A DNA stretch of 6,771 bases from Desulfonatronospira sp. (lineage in GTDB: Bacteria; Desulfobacterota; Desulfovibrionia; Desulfovibrionales; Desulfonatronovibrionaceae): the NCBI GenBank assembly GCA_003563255.1, contig PWSL01000100.1:1-6771 (forward strand), read 5' to 3'. How positions within the stretch are numbered: the stretch's first letter is position 1; the number at the start of each line of letters is the position of its first letter. The notes beneath the pieces were generated by a model. It worked only from the letters and a program-made list of their open reading frames with translations, had not been told where the DNA came from and searched no databases. Positions 1 through 5,154 of this stretch are shown piece by piece. Position numbers and translations under genes: made by a program.

Positions 1-2
1 AA

Positions 3-1178
3 GAAGGCTCCATTACCAATTCCGGGCGCTGGGCCCAGTGGCGTTATGAAGGCCCCAAACCCCTGGGGGGCAGTAAGAGCGACGGGGACATGATGGTCAT
101 GCTGGCCAGAAGGCTCAAAGCCCTTTACCAGGAGGAAGGCGGAGAATTCCCGGAACCTATTGCCAATCTTAACCTGGACAATATAGTCACTGACGGCGCA
201 TTTGATGTACAAAAAATGGCCAGGCTGCACAACGGCTACTTCCTCAGGGATAAGACCATCGATGGTACCACATATAAAGCCGGAACCCAGGTGCCGAGCT
301 TTGCTCTGCTCCAGGACGACGGGTCCACTGCCTGCGCCAACTGGCTGTACTGCGGTTCCTTCACCGAGGATGGCAATTTGATGGCCCGCCGGGACAAGAC
401 CCAGACGGACATGCAGGCCAATATCGCTCTATTCCCCAACTGGTCCTGGGCCTGGCCGGTGAACAGGCGTGTGCTCTACAACCGGGCCTCTGTGGACAAG
501 AATGGTCGGCCATACGCTCCGGACAAGCCGGTCATCAAGTGGCAGAACAACCAGTGGGTGGGTGACGTACCCGACGGCGGCTGGGGACCCAGCGAGAGGC
601 ATCCGTTCATCATGACCACAGAAGGCTTTGGCCGCCTCTTTGGGCCTGGCCTGGTGGACGGACCATTTCCGGAACACTATGAACCCCTGGAATGTCCTTT
701 TGAAGAGCAGCCTTTTTCAAAACAGCTGCACAACCCCGTGGCCCTGCATTTCGAAGGGGAAAAACGGGCCGTGTGCGATCCGCGCTACCCCTTCGTGGGC
801 ACTACCTACAGGGTCACCGAACACTGGCAGACAGGAGTCATGACCCGCTGGACCCCCTGGCTTCTGGAATGCATGCCTGAACTCTTTGCCGAAATCGATC
901 CGGAACTGGCAAAGCTGCGGGACATCAACAACGGCGACAAGGTTATCGTGGAAAGCCCCCGTGGCCAGGTGAAGGCAGTGGCCATTGTCTCCCATCGTCT
1001 GGCACCTTACAAAGTCATGGGCCAGACCCTGCACATGGTTGGCCTGCCCTGGCACTACGGCTGGCTGCAGCCCAAAGACAGCGGGGATGCGGCCAATCTG
1101 CTCACCCCGGCCGTGGGCGACGCCAACACCGGAATTCCGGAAACCAAGGCCTTCATGGTTAACATCCGCAAAGCTTAA
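3..1178 (+). CDS. fdhA: Formate dehydrogenase, catalytic (alpha) subunit, C-terminal part
   Basis: This is the 3' end of a molybdenum/tungsten-bis-pterin formate dehydrogenase large subunit, which interconverts formate and CO2. The frame is open from base 3 to the TAA at 1176-1178 (391 codons), so the ATG at 90 is internal and the true start lies outside the window. The visible part begins with a segment containing NSGRWAQWR, typical of FdnG-like subunits. It ends with the molybdopterin-dinucleotide-binding domain, including GDKVIVESPRGQVKA (about residues 305-320 of the fragment) and GLPWHYGW near the C terminus. The catalytic Cys or selenocysteine, the N-terminal cluster and any Tat signal are upstream and cannot be judged. 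Its stop codon overlaps the Shine-Dalgarno of the beta-subunit gene, so the two are co-transcribed. A periplasmic location is inferred from the FdnG-like type and a soluble partner, not seen. Confidence 0.93.
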   Translation, partial: EGSITNSGRWAQWRYEGPKPLGGSKSDGDMMVMLARRLKALYQEEGGEFPEPIANLNLDNIVTDGAFDVQKMARLHNGYFLRDKTIDGTTYKAGTQVPSFALLQDDGSTACANWLYCGSFTEDGNLMARRDKTQTDMQANIALFPNWSWAWPVNRRVLYNRASVDKNGRPYAPDKPVIKWQNNQWVGDVPDGGWGPSERHPFIMTTEGFGRLFGPGLVDGPFPEHYEPLECPFEEQPFSKQLHNPVALHFEGEKRAVCDPRYPFVGTTYRVTEHWQTGVMTRWTPWLLECMPELFAEIDPELAKLRDINNGDKVIVESPRGQVKAVAIVSHRLAPYKVMGQTLHMVGLPWHYGWLQPKDSGDAANLLTPAVGDANTGIPETKAFMVNIRKA

Positions 1179-1191
1179 GGAGGAATGATTC

Positions 1192-1917
1192 ATGGATGGA
1201 AAAGGATTTTTTATAGATCTGACTAAATGTCACGCCTGCCGGGGATGCCAGGTGGCCTGCAAGCAGTGGCACAAGCTGCCGGCAGAAGATACCAGGAACT
1301 GGGGCTCATTCCAGAATCCCAAAGACCTGTCCTTTATCACATACAAGCTGGTGCGCATGGAGGAAGTGGTTGAAAACGGCAAGATCAAGGACTGGCTTTT
1401 CTTCCCGGATCAATGCAGGCACTGCTTTGATCCGCCATGTAAAATGGTCGGGGACATGGACGACGAGCAGGCAGTGCTCCAGGACGACCGCACCGGTGCA
1501 GTCCTGTTCACCTCCAGGACCAAGAATCTCTTTCCTGACGAGATCAAGGGGTCCTGTCCCTATGATATTCCCAGGGCTGACCAGAACTCGGGCCTGATTT
1601 CCAAATGCGACATGTGTTTTGACCGGGTTATGAACGACAGGCTCCCGGCCTGCGTTCTAGCCTGTCCCACCGGCACCATGCACTTTGGGGATATGGACGA
1701 GATGAAGGAATTGGCTGAAAAGAGGCTGGCAGAAGCCAGAAAGATCTATCCCGAAGCTGTTCTGGGTGACCCCCGCGCAGTGCGGGTGATCTATCTCTTC
1801 CAGACCAGCCCGTCCAAGTTCTATCACTCTGCCGTAGCCAGCCTGCATGGACCCAGACGCTTCACCCGCAAGGAGGCCTTTGCCAGGGTGTTCAAGAACC
1901 GCAGACCGCTGGTTTAA
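1192..1917 (+). CDS. fdhB: Formate dehydrogenase, iron-sulfur (beta) subunit
   Basis: A 241-residue ferredoxin-like electron-transfer subunit that takes electrons from the formate dehydrogenase catalytic subunit. It has exactly twelve cysteines in the family pattern: C13, C16, C19 and C23; C75, C78 and C83; C122; C139 and C142; C154 and C158. That is enough for three [4Fe-4S] clusters, as in the heterodimeric enzymes of Desulfovibrio, whereas respiratory FdnH has four. There is no C-terminal transmembrane helix, so the protein should be soluble; its C terminus is basic (FTRKEAFARVFKNRRPLV). Start: ATG at 1192 with AAGGAGG at 1177-1183, eight bases upstream and overlapping the fdhA stop. It is the last gene of its operon, and a terminator follows 19 bp after the TAA. 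No FdhE or FdhD chaperone gene or cytochrome gene follows within the window. Confidence 0.95.
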   Translation: MDGKGFFIDLTKCHACRGCQVACKQWHKLPAEDTRNWGSFQNPKDLSFITYKLVRMEEVVENGKIKDWLFFPDQCRHCFDPPCKMVGDMDDEQAVLQDDRTGAVLFTSRTKNLFPDEIKGSCPYDIPRADQNSGLISKCDMCFDRVMNDRLPACVLACPTGTMHFGDMDEMKELAEKRLAEARKIYPEAVLGDPRAVRVIYLFQTSPSKFYHSAVASLHGPRRFTRKEAFARVFKNRRPLV

Positions 1918-1936
1918 ACATCTATCATGCAAAAGG

Positions 1937-1963
1937 GGCCGGATCTCATCCGGCCTTTTTTTT
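1937..1963 (+). terminator. Intrinsic terminator of the fdh operon
   Basis: A perfect 8-bp GC-rich stem (GGCCGGAT at 1937-1944, ATCCGGCC at 1948-1955) with a three-base loop is followed directly by eight T (1956-1963). It lies 19 bp after the fdhB stop. Read on the minus strand the same stem is followed by CCTTTT, so it could also act weakly on transcripts leaving the convergent toxin gene. Confidence 0.93.
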
Positions 1964-2053
1964 GGCAAAGCAAAGCCAGGGCCTGTTACCCCGAAATGAA
2001 AAAGAAAAGGGGAGGGTGTTTACGCGTCCCTGGCAGTTGATGGCAGGCCTTTT

Positions 2054-2392
2054 TTATCTTATTTCCAGTATTGTCGAGACTGCCTGGCAAATTTTGTCAA
2101 GCTCTTGAGGGGGCAACGCTTCGATCTTCTTCTTGAGCCTGTATTTTGAAACGGCTCGCAGCTGATCGACTACGGCTACGGCAGGGCCACCCTGGCAATG
2201 CACCGGAATCGTTATCGGTGGGTGTGGCTTCGCAGCGGTAGAGAGTGGGACTACAATAACAGTGCGGCGAAGCCGGTTTATGGTGTTGTGCGTAAGCACG
2301 ACACAAGGACGGGTTTTTTTCAACTCTGAACCCTGAGTCGGGTCCAAACTCACCCACCAAATGTCTCCCCGCATGATGACGGGTTCGGTCAT
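2054..2392 (-). CDS. mazF: MazF/PemK-type mRNA interferase toxin
   Basis: A 112-residue protein of the MazF/PemK family, ribosome-independent endoribonucleases that cleave mRNA at short sequences and are held inactive by a partner antitoxin. Seen in sequence: the N-terminal RGDIWWVSLDPTQGSE strand-loop; TRPCVVL with R28, matching the family's catalytic arginine; VIVVPLST with S51/T52, matching the catalytic Ser/Thr; and the DQLRAVSKYRL segment at 76-86. Length is normal for the family and nothing looks broken. The start at 2392 overlaps the antitoxin stop as ATGA, indicating translational coupling. A GAGGA lies immediately before the ATG, too close for a classical site. A second in-frame ATG at 2374 (MRGDIWW) would match the shortest family members. 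Which RNA sequence it cuts cannot be read from the sequence. Confidence 0.92.
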   Translation of the reverse strand: MTEPVIMRGDIWWVSLDPTQGSELKKTRPCVVLTHNTINRLRRTVIVVPLSTAAKPHPPITIPVHCQGGPAVAVVDQLRAVSKYRLKKKIEALPPQELDKICQAVSTILEIR

Positions 2393-2607
2393 TCCTCGAT
2401 CCCGTCCTCAAATGCCTGCCATTCATCAATCTCTTGCTCTAAAACTGTGTCCCTATTGGCTGCACGGCAGGCATCCGCCAACGAGCTGTCATGTTTCGCT
2501 AATTCTTGCTCCAGCAATCGTGTAACAAGACGGGATCGCTGACGGGGAGGTACTGATGCCTGGAATCGGCGAGCAATCTCATCTGGTATGGATAAAGTTA
2601 TTCGCAT
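2389..2607 (-). CDS. Ribbon-helix-helix antitoxin partner of MazF
   Basis: A 72-residue protein with the layout of a CopG/RHH antitoxin. A short N-terminal beta strand (RITLSIP, residues 2-8) is followed by helix 1 (DEIARRFQASV) and helix 2 (RSRLVTRLLEQELAK), the DNA-binding dimer fold. The C-terminal tail is acidic (EQEIDEWQAFEDGIEE), the part that would wrap around and neutralise the toxin. Its TGA overlaps the toxin ATG by four bases. Inferred role: neutralise the MazF-type toxin and repress the shared promoter. No Shine-Dalgarno is visible before the ATG at 2607, so initiation may be weak or near-leaderless. It is not a classical AbrB-fold MazE, so I give no symbol. The RHH assignment rests on pattern and context. 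Confidence 0.85.
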   Translation of the reverse strand: MRITLSIPDEIARRFQASVPPRQRSRLVTRLLEQELAKHDSSLADACRAANRDTVLEQEIDEWQAFEDGIEE

Positions 2608-2609
2608 AG

Positions 2610-2642
2610 ATTATCTGTATGTTTTATGATTTATGATGTCAA
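2610..2642 (-). promoter_or_regulatory. Candidate promoter and operator of the toxin-antitoxin operon
   Basis: On the minus strand a perfect TTGACA (2642-2637) stands upstream of the antitoxin ATG. A -10 is less clear: TACAGA at the ideal 17-base spacing, or the better GATAAT at 21 bases. Between them lies a tandem repeat, read on the plus strand as TTATGAT at 2624-2630 and again at 2631-2637. This is the kind of short repeated half-site that ribbon-helix-helix repressors bind, so autoregulation is plausible. Promoter and operator functions are inferred. Confidence 0.42.
2624..2637. repeat. Tandem 7-bp repeat TTATGAT x2
   Basis: Two perfect, directly adjacent copies of TTATGAT sit 17-30 bp upstream of the antitoxin start, between its candidate -35 and -10. 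They are candidate operator half-sites for the antitoxin. The AT-rich context means chance occurrence is possible. Confidence 0.5.
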
Positions 2643-2676
2643 GCAGACTTATTCATGATCAAGGTTTAAATTGCAG

Positions 2677-2740
2677 GTAACCATTCAGAGGGTCTTCGGT
2701 GGTGATTACTGGACGATTGAGGCATCCCCTGAATGGTTAC
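2677..2740. mobile_element. 64-bp MITE-like element with 8-bp target duplication
   Basis: The ends are a perfect 12-bp inverted repeat: GTAACCATTCAG at 2677-2688 and CTGAATGGTTAC at 2729-2740. Perfect 8-bp direct repeats AATTGCAG abut it on both sides (2669-2676 and 2741-2748), as expected for a target-site duplication. It encodes nothing. The first 27 bases match the left end of the 173-bp element nearby at 23 positions, so the two belong to one family. GTAA ends and 8-bp duplications are features of IS66-family elements, so mobilisation in trans by such a transposase is inferred. It lies 70 bp upstream of the antitoxin start. Confidence 0.85.
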
Positions 2741-2799
2741 AATTGCAGAGTCCCGCAAGGAAGGTACCGGCTTTTCTCGACCATGACATAAAGACAGAG

Positions 2800-2972
2800 G
2801 TAACCATTCAGGGGGACATCGGTGTTGGCTGATGGCACAAGGCCAGGGGACTGTCCCCGCTAAGTGATGATTATGATGCTTCACAAAACTTCGCGTCTGT
2901 ACTTTTCAGTTGTGCAGTGAAAGTGTCGCGGGGACTGTCCCCCTGGCCGGTATCTGCCCCCTGAATGGTTAC
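2800..2972. mobile_element. 173-bp MITE-like element with 8-bp target duplication
   Basis: The terminal inverted repeats are 16 bp and perfect: GTAACCATTCAGGGGG at 2800-2815 and its complement at 2957-2972. Perfect 8-bp direct repeats AGACAGAG abut it at 2792-2799 and 2973-2980. Inside is a second inverted pair built on GGGGACTGTCCCC (2841-2860 and 2928-2948), so the RNA could fold into a long branched hairpin. No transposase is encoded; the central 67 bp (2861-2927) show no gene. It sits 16 bp (counting from the duplication) beyond the hydrogenase protease stop codon and may shape the 3' end of that operon's transcript. An IS66-type origin is inferred from the GTAA ends and duplication length. 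Confidence 0.87.
2841..2948. repeat. Nested inverted repeat with GGGGACTGTCCCC palindromes
   Basis: GGCCAGGGGACTGTCCCCGC (2841-2860) and its near-complement (2928-2948) form an inverted pair inside the 173-bp element, differing by one extra C and the central base. Each arm also contains its own perfect palindrome, GGGGAC and GTCCCC around a single T. Either arm can fold alone or the two can pair with each other across 67 bp. Confidence 0.85.
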
Positions 2973-2996
2973 AGACAGAGGGGTTGGATTCTGCGG

Positions 2997-3503
2997 CTAC
3001 AGGATATGCCTGCAACAGCTCATATTTCTTCCACTCTTATAACCCTTTGAGCTTATTGCCGAGGCAATAATGTCCACTGTCTCCTGCACAGCCTTATCAA
3101 CGCAGGGACTCATAATATCCGTGAACTCGTCAATCCTCTCCACTTCTATCAGGAAAATCCTTAATTCTCCTGGCATTTCATCCGGAAACAGCTGATAAGC
3201 AGTCTTGAGGGTCGCTCCAAGGGTTATGGCGTGGGAACTGGCCAGGTTTTTGGATGAAAAGATGTCCTCGATCCTTACTTCCATAACTGTACCCGGCTTG
3301 TTTCCCAGACTGCATGCGTCAACAATATACGCCCGGTTATAACCCATAAGCCTGTCCATGACCTCGAAGCCCACGGTGTAAAGCTCCTGGGTATCAACGG
3401 GAAGATCCATCCTGGATATCCGCTGAACCACCTCCAGCCCGGCCCGGTCATCCTGGAGCAGAGGATTGCCTATGCCCAGGACAATAGTTCTAACATCATT
3501 CAT
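2997..3503 (-). CDS. [NiFe]-hydrogenase maturation endopeptidase (HyaD/HycI family, M52)
   Basis: A 168-residue protease that removes the C-terminal tail of a [NiFe]-hydrogenase large subunit after nickel insertion. Seen: the N-terminal VLGIGNPLLQDDRAG signature; and three residues placed like the nickel-sensing ligands of E. coli HybD (E16, D62, H93), here D19, D62 (IVDACSLG) and H91 (SSHAITLG). The family's usual DDGxG is DDRAG here. It is the last gene of the hydrogenase operon, 97 bp after mvhA, and its obvious substrate is that MvhA, which keeps a 27-residue tail after its final His ligand. Start: ATG at 3503 with only a weak AAGG upstream. The C terminus is slightly long and Cys-rich (MSCCRHIL). 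A mobile element lies just beyond the stop but does not interrupt the gene. Confidence 0.93.
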   Translation of the reverse strand: MNDVRTIVLGIGNPLLQDDRAGLEVVQRISRMDLPVDTQELYTVGFEVMDRLMGYNRAYIVDACSLGNKPGTVMEVRIEDIFSSKNLASSHAITLGATLKTAYQLFPDEMPGELRIFLIEVERIDEFTDIMSPCVDKAVQETVDIIASAISSKGYKSGRNMSCCRHIL

Positions 3504-3527
3504 GCTGTATGCCTTATTAAATAAATT

Positions 3528-3558
3528 GACGCAGGTGGCCTGCCCCCGGACGCAGGTG
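3528..3558. repeat. 10-bp direct repeat GACGCAGGTG x2
   Basis: Two perfect copies, at 3528-3537 and 3549-3558, 21 bp apart in the mvhA-protease gap. The region also contains a 5-bp inverted repeat (CCTGC 3539-3543, GCAGG 3552-3556). Function unknown; it could be the footprint of slippage duplication or part of an mRNA structure. Confidence 0.5.
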
Positions 3559-3560
3559 TG

Positions 3561-3589
3561 CAGGGGGGGAAGACAGTCTTCCCGCCCTG
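3561..3589 (-). other. Strong stem-loop between mvhA and the maturation protease gene
   Basis: A 29-bp near-perfect palindrome has arms at 3561-3574 and 3576-3589, matching at 13 of 14 positions around a single central base. In the minus-strand mRNA it begins about 12 bases after the mvhA stop. There is no T-run after it, so it is not a standard terminator. An mRNA-stabilising or processing element that sets the mvhA-to-protease ratio is a reasonable inference; a protein-binding palindrome is the alternative. Confidence 0.75.
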
Positions 3590-3600
3590 TGACCCCATAC

Positions 3601-5139
3601 TTAGAAGTTCTTCATTTGCTTGTACAGTTCACCGCTGTTTTTATAGATGTTTACCTCCACCGGCTGCTGTCCTCCGGTAACCGTATGCGTGGCGCAGGCC
3701 AGGCAAAGGTCATAAGGCCTGAAGGCCATTTCCACGTGGTTCAGCAGGGCCTCGCTTACATTTCCATCCTGAATAAAATGCCGGGCCGCGGTTTTTACGG
3801 CCAGGTTGATGGGTGCGTTGTTGTGGGTTGTGGACACAATAAGGTTGGCGTTCTGAACAATCCCCTGGTCATCAGTGATATAATGATGAACCAGGGTGCC
3901 CCTGTTGGCTTCGAGAATCCCTACTCCCTCACCGGTGCAGGACGATGGCTGGTTCCAGGTATCGCTGCCGGTTATCTCCGGATCCCTGGACAGTTCCAGG
4001 CATTTTTCAGCGGCTGCCAGCACCTCGATGGCCCTGGCCCAGTGGTAAGCCTGGATATAATGCACAGGTCTGGCTCCAAAAGTATCGTGAAACTTCTCAA
4101 AATGCTCCTGGGCCAGCGGGGTGCTCATGGAATCCACCACGTTCATCCGGGCCAGGGGACCCACGCAGTATATATTCGTGTCCGGGCCGCTCTTTATCCC
4201 GTCCCAGCCTCCAAGTTTTTTGTTGTAAGGAAACTTGAGATAGGACCAGGGCAGGACCCGTTCGGATATAAAATCAAGGTATTCTTTGCCGCGAAAAGTA
4301 CCCACAACATTGCCTTTGGCGTCTATGGCCTTCTGGGTACCGTCATATAGAGCAAAGCGGTTCTGCTCATCAACGGTTGCCATGCAGCCCACTTCGACCC
4401 TGTACATTTCTCCTGTGACCAGTTCCATGTATTTGGGATTCTTGAGCACCACGTCATCAAAGACCTGGAGAGTCAGCTTGCCCAGCTCCACCAGTTCTTC
4501 AGCCCATTTCTCGATCTGAGCCCGCTCTTCTTCATTGATCCTTTTGGACCATCCTCCTGGCAGGGCTGCAACAGGATGATTGGGCTTGCCGCCCAGGAGT
4601 TCGAAAATTTTTACGGCCAGGCCGCGTTTCTGAAGAACAAGTTTCCCTGTCTCTGCACCTACAGCCTTGATAAGGCCCACCAGGTTACGTTCTGCCGGCG
4701 ATGCGTCCGGACCCACTACGAAATCCGGAAAACCAAGGGCATAAAGCACAGCAGTATGGTCTTCCACTGTATGAGCGCTGTAGAACAGCTCCCTCAGCTT
4801 TCTGCCCGTAGAGGGCGGAGCGACGCCGTAGACATCATCCGAGGCCTTCATGGAGCACAGAAAGTGCACCGCCCGGCAGACTCCGCACACCGTGGACACT
4901 GTCCTGGGCACCTCCTCAATGGGCATGCCCTGCAGAAACTTTTCATACCCGCGAAACTCCACTGTCTGGAAAAAGGCATCGTCAACATTGCCGTTTTCAT
5001 CAAGAAAAATGGCGATCTTGCCGTGCCCTTCCAGGCGGGTCATGGGATTGATCTCTATTTTTTTCACTTTACTTTCTCCTTTGATTTGCCCCCCGTTAAG
5101 ACCCAGTGTCTTTTTTATCAGGGCCGCTATTTTGCCCAT
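3601..5139 (-). CDS. mvhA: [NiFe]-hydrogenase large subunit, MvhA type (group 3c, Hdr-linked)
   Basis: Catalytic subunit holding the NiFe(CN)2CO site that splits H2 in the cytoplasm; MvhG and MvhD carry the electrons to heterodisulfide reductase. From the ATG at 5139 it is 512 residues. RLEGHG is at 35-40, the first ligand motif is CGVC (C85, C88) with H92, and the second is DLCLACATH (C479, C482) with H485, followed by a 27-residue tail for proteolytic removal. The ATG has GGAGG six bases upstream and begins 15 bases after mvhG. However, an in-frame GTG at 5067, with AGGAG eight bases upstream, gives a 488-residue protein starting (M)KKIEINPMTRLEGHGKI, which resembles the usual family start. 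The long form is listed; the true start is open. The base before the second motif's first Cys is Leu rather than the common Pro. Confidence 0.95.
   Translation of the reverse strand: MGKIAALIKKTLGLNGGQIKGESKVKKIEINPMTRLEGHGKIAIFLDENGNVDDAFFQTVEFRGYEKFLQGMPIEEVPRTVSTVCGVCRAVHFLCSMKASDDVYGVAPPSTGRKLRELFYSAHTVEDHTAVLYALGFPDFVVGPDASPAERNLVGLIKAVGAETGKLVLQKRGLAVKIFELLGGKPNHPVAALPGGWSKRINEEERAQIEKWAEELVELGKLTLQVFDDVVLKNPKYMELVTGEMYRVEVGCMATVDEQNRFALYDGTQKAIDAKGNVVGTFRGKEYLDFISERVLPWSYLKFPYNKKLGGWDGIKSGPDTNIYCVGPLARMNVVDSMSTPLAQEHFEKFHDTFGARPVHYIQAYHWARAIEVLAAAEKCLELSRDPEITGSDTWNQPSSCTGEGVGILEANRGTLVHHYITDDQGIVQNANLIVSTTHNNAPINLAVKTAARHFIQDGNVSEALLNHVEMAFRPYDLCLACATHTVTGGQQPVEVNIYKNSGELYKQMKNF
5065..5080 (-). 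promoter_or_regulatory. Internal Shine-Dalgarno and GTG, alternative mvhA start
   Basis: On the minus strand AGGAG (5080-5076) stands eight bases before a GTG (5067-5065) in the mvhA frame. Starting here removes 24 residues and places KKIEINPMTRLEGHG at the very N terminus, where the family normally has it. The competing site is GGAGG at 5150-5146, six bases before the ATG at 5139. Confidence 0.6.
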
Positions 5140-5154
5140 TTTAAACCTCCGGGG

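Larger units (their letters stand above)
2608..2996. other. 389-bp gene-free stretch between the maturation protease and the toxin-antitoxin module
   Basis: No credible gene is present. In order it holds the antitoxin promoter region (to about 2642), a 64-bp inverted-repeat element (2677-2740), 59 bp of unassigned sequence including one copy of each target duplication, a 173-bp inverted-repeat element (2800-2972), and 16 bp after the second target duplication before the protease stop codon. Both elements are bounded by perfect 8-bp direct repeats. Removing both with one copy of each duplication leaves an intergenic region of 136 bp. Confidence 0.85.

Noticed and set aside
90..1178. Complete gene starting at the ATG at 90
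   Set aside because: The frame is open back to the window edge and the upstream residues (EGSITNSGRWAQWR) are typical of the formate dehydrogenase interior, so this is a truncated larger gene.
717..1193. 158-codon open frame on the minus strand
   Set aside because: It is antisense to fdhA, whose product is clearly recognisable. The frame is open because of high GC content.
2028..2056. Second intrinsic terminator on the plus strand ending in TTTTTT at 2050-2055
   Set aside because: The local stem (CCTG/CAGG) is only four pairs with mismatches inside; better arms (GGCCTG 1980-1985, CAGGCC 2044-2049) are 58 bases apart. The T-run is partly the end of the toxin gene read in reverse.
2097..2429. 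110-codon frame on the minus strand overlapping the toxin
   Set aside because: It is out of frame with the recognisable MazF protein and has no family features.
2666..2884. 72-codon open frame on the minus strand within the repeat region
   Set aside because: It spans both inverted-repeat elements and the sequence between, and repeated peptides in it simply mirror the DNA repeats. Not a plausible gene.
2677..2972. CRISPR array, because a 12-bp motif appears four times
   Set aside because: The copies alternate in orientation, spacing is irregular (41, 60 and 150 bp between copies), and each pair is bounded by target duplications. This is a transposon pattern, not direct repeats with uniform spacers.
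3504..3530. Separate promoter for the maturation protease in the AT-rich bases before its ATG
   Set aside because: A TTTAAT-like -10 can be picked out, but there is no acceptable -35 at the right distance. I could not support it beyond AT-richness.
3466..4350. 294-codon open frame on the plus strand
   Set aside because: It lies antisense to mvhA and the protease gene, whose frame on the other strand carries all the conserved metal-ligand motifs. Its translation resembles no family and it has no suitable ribosome site.
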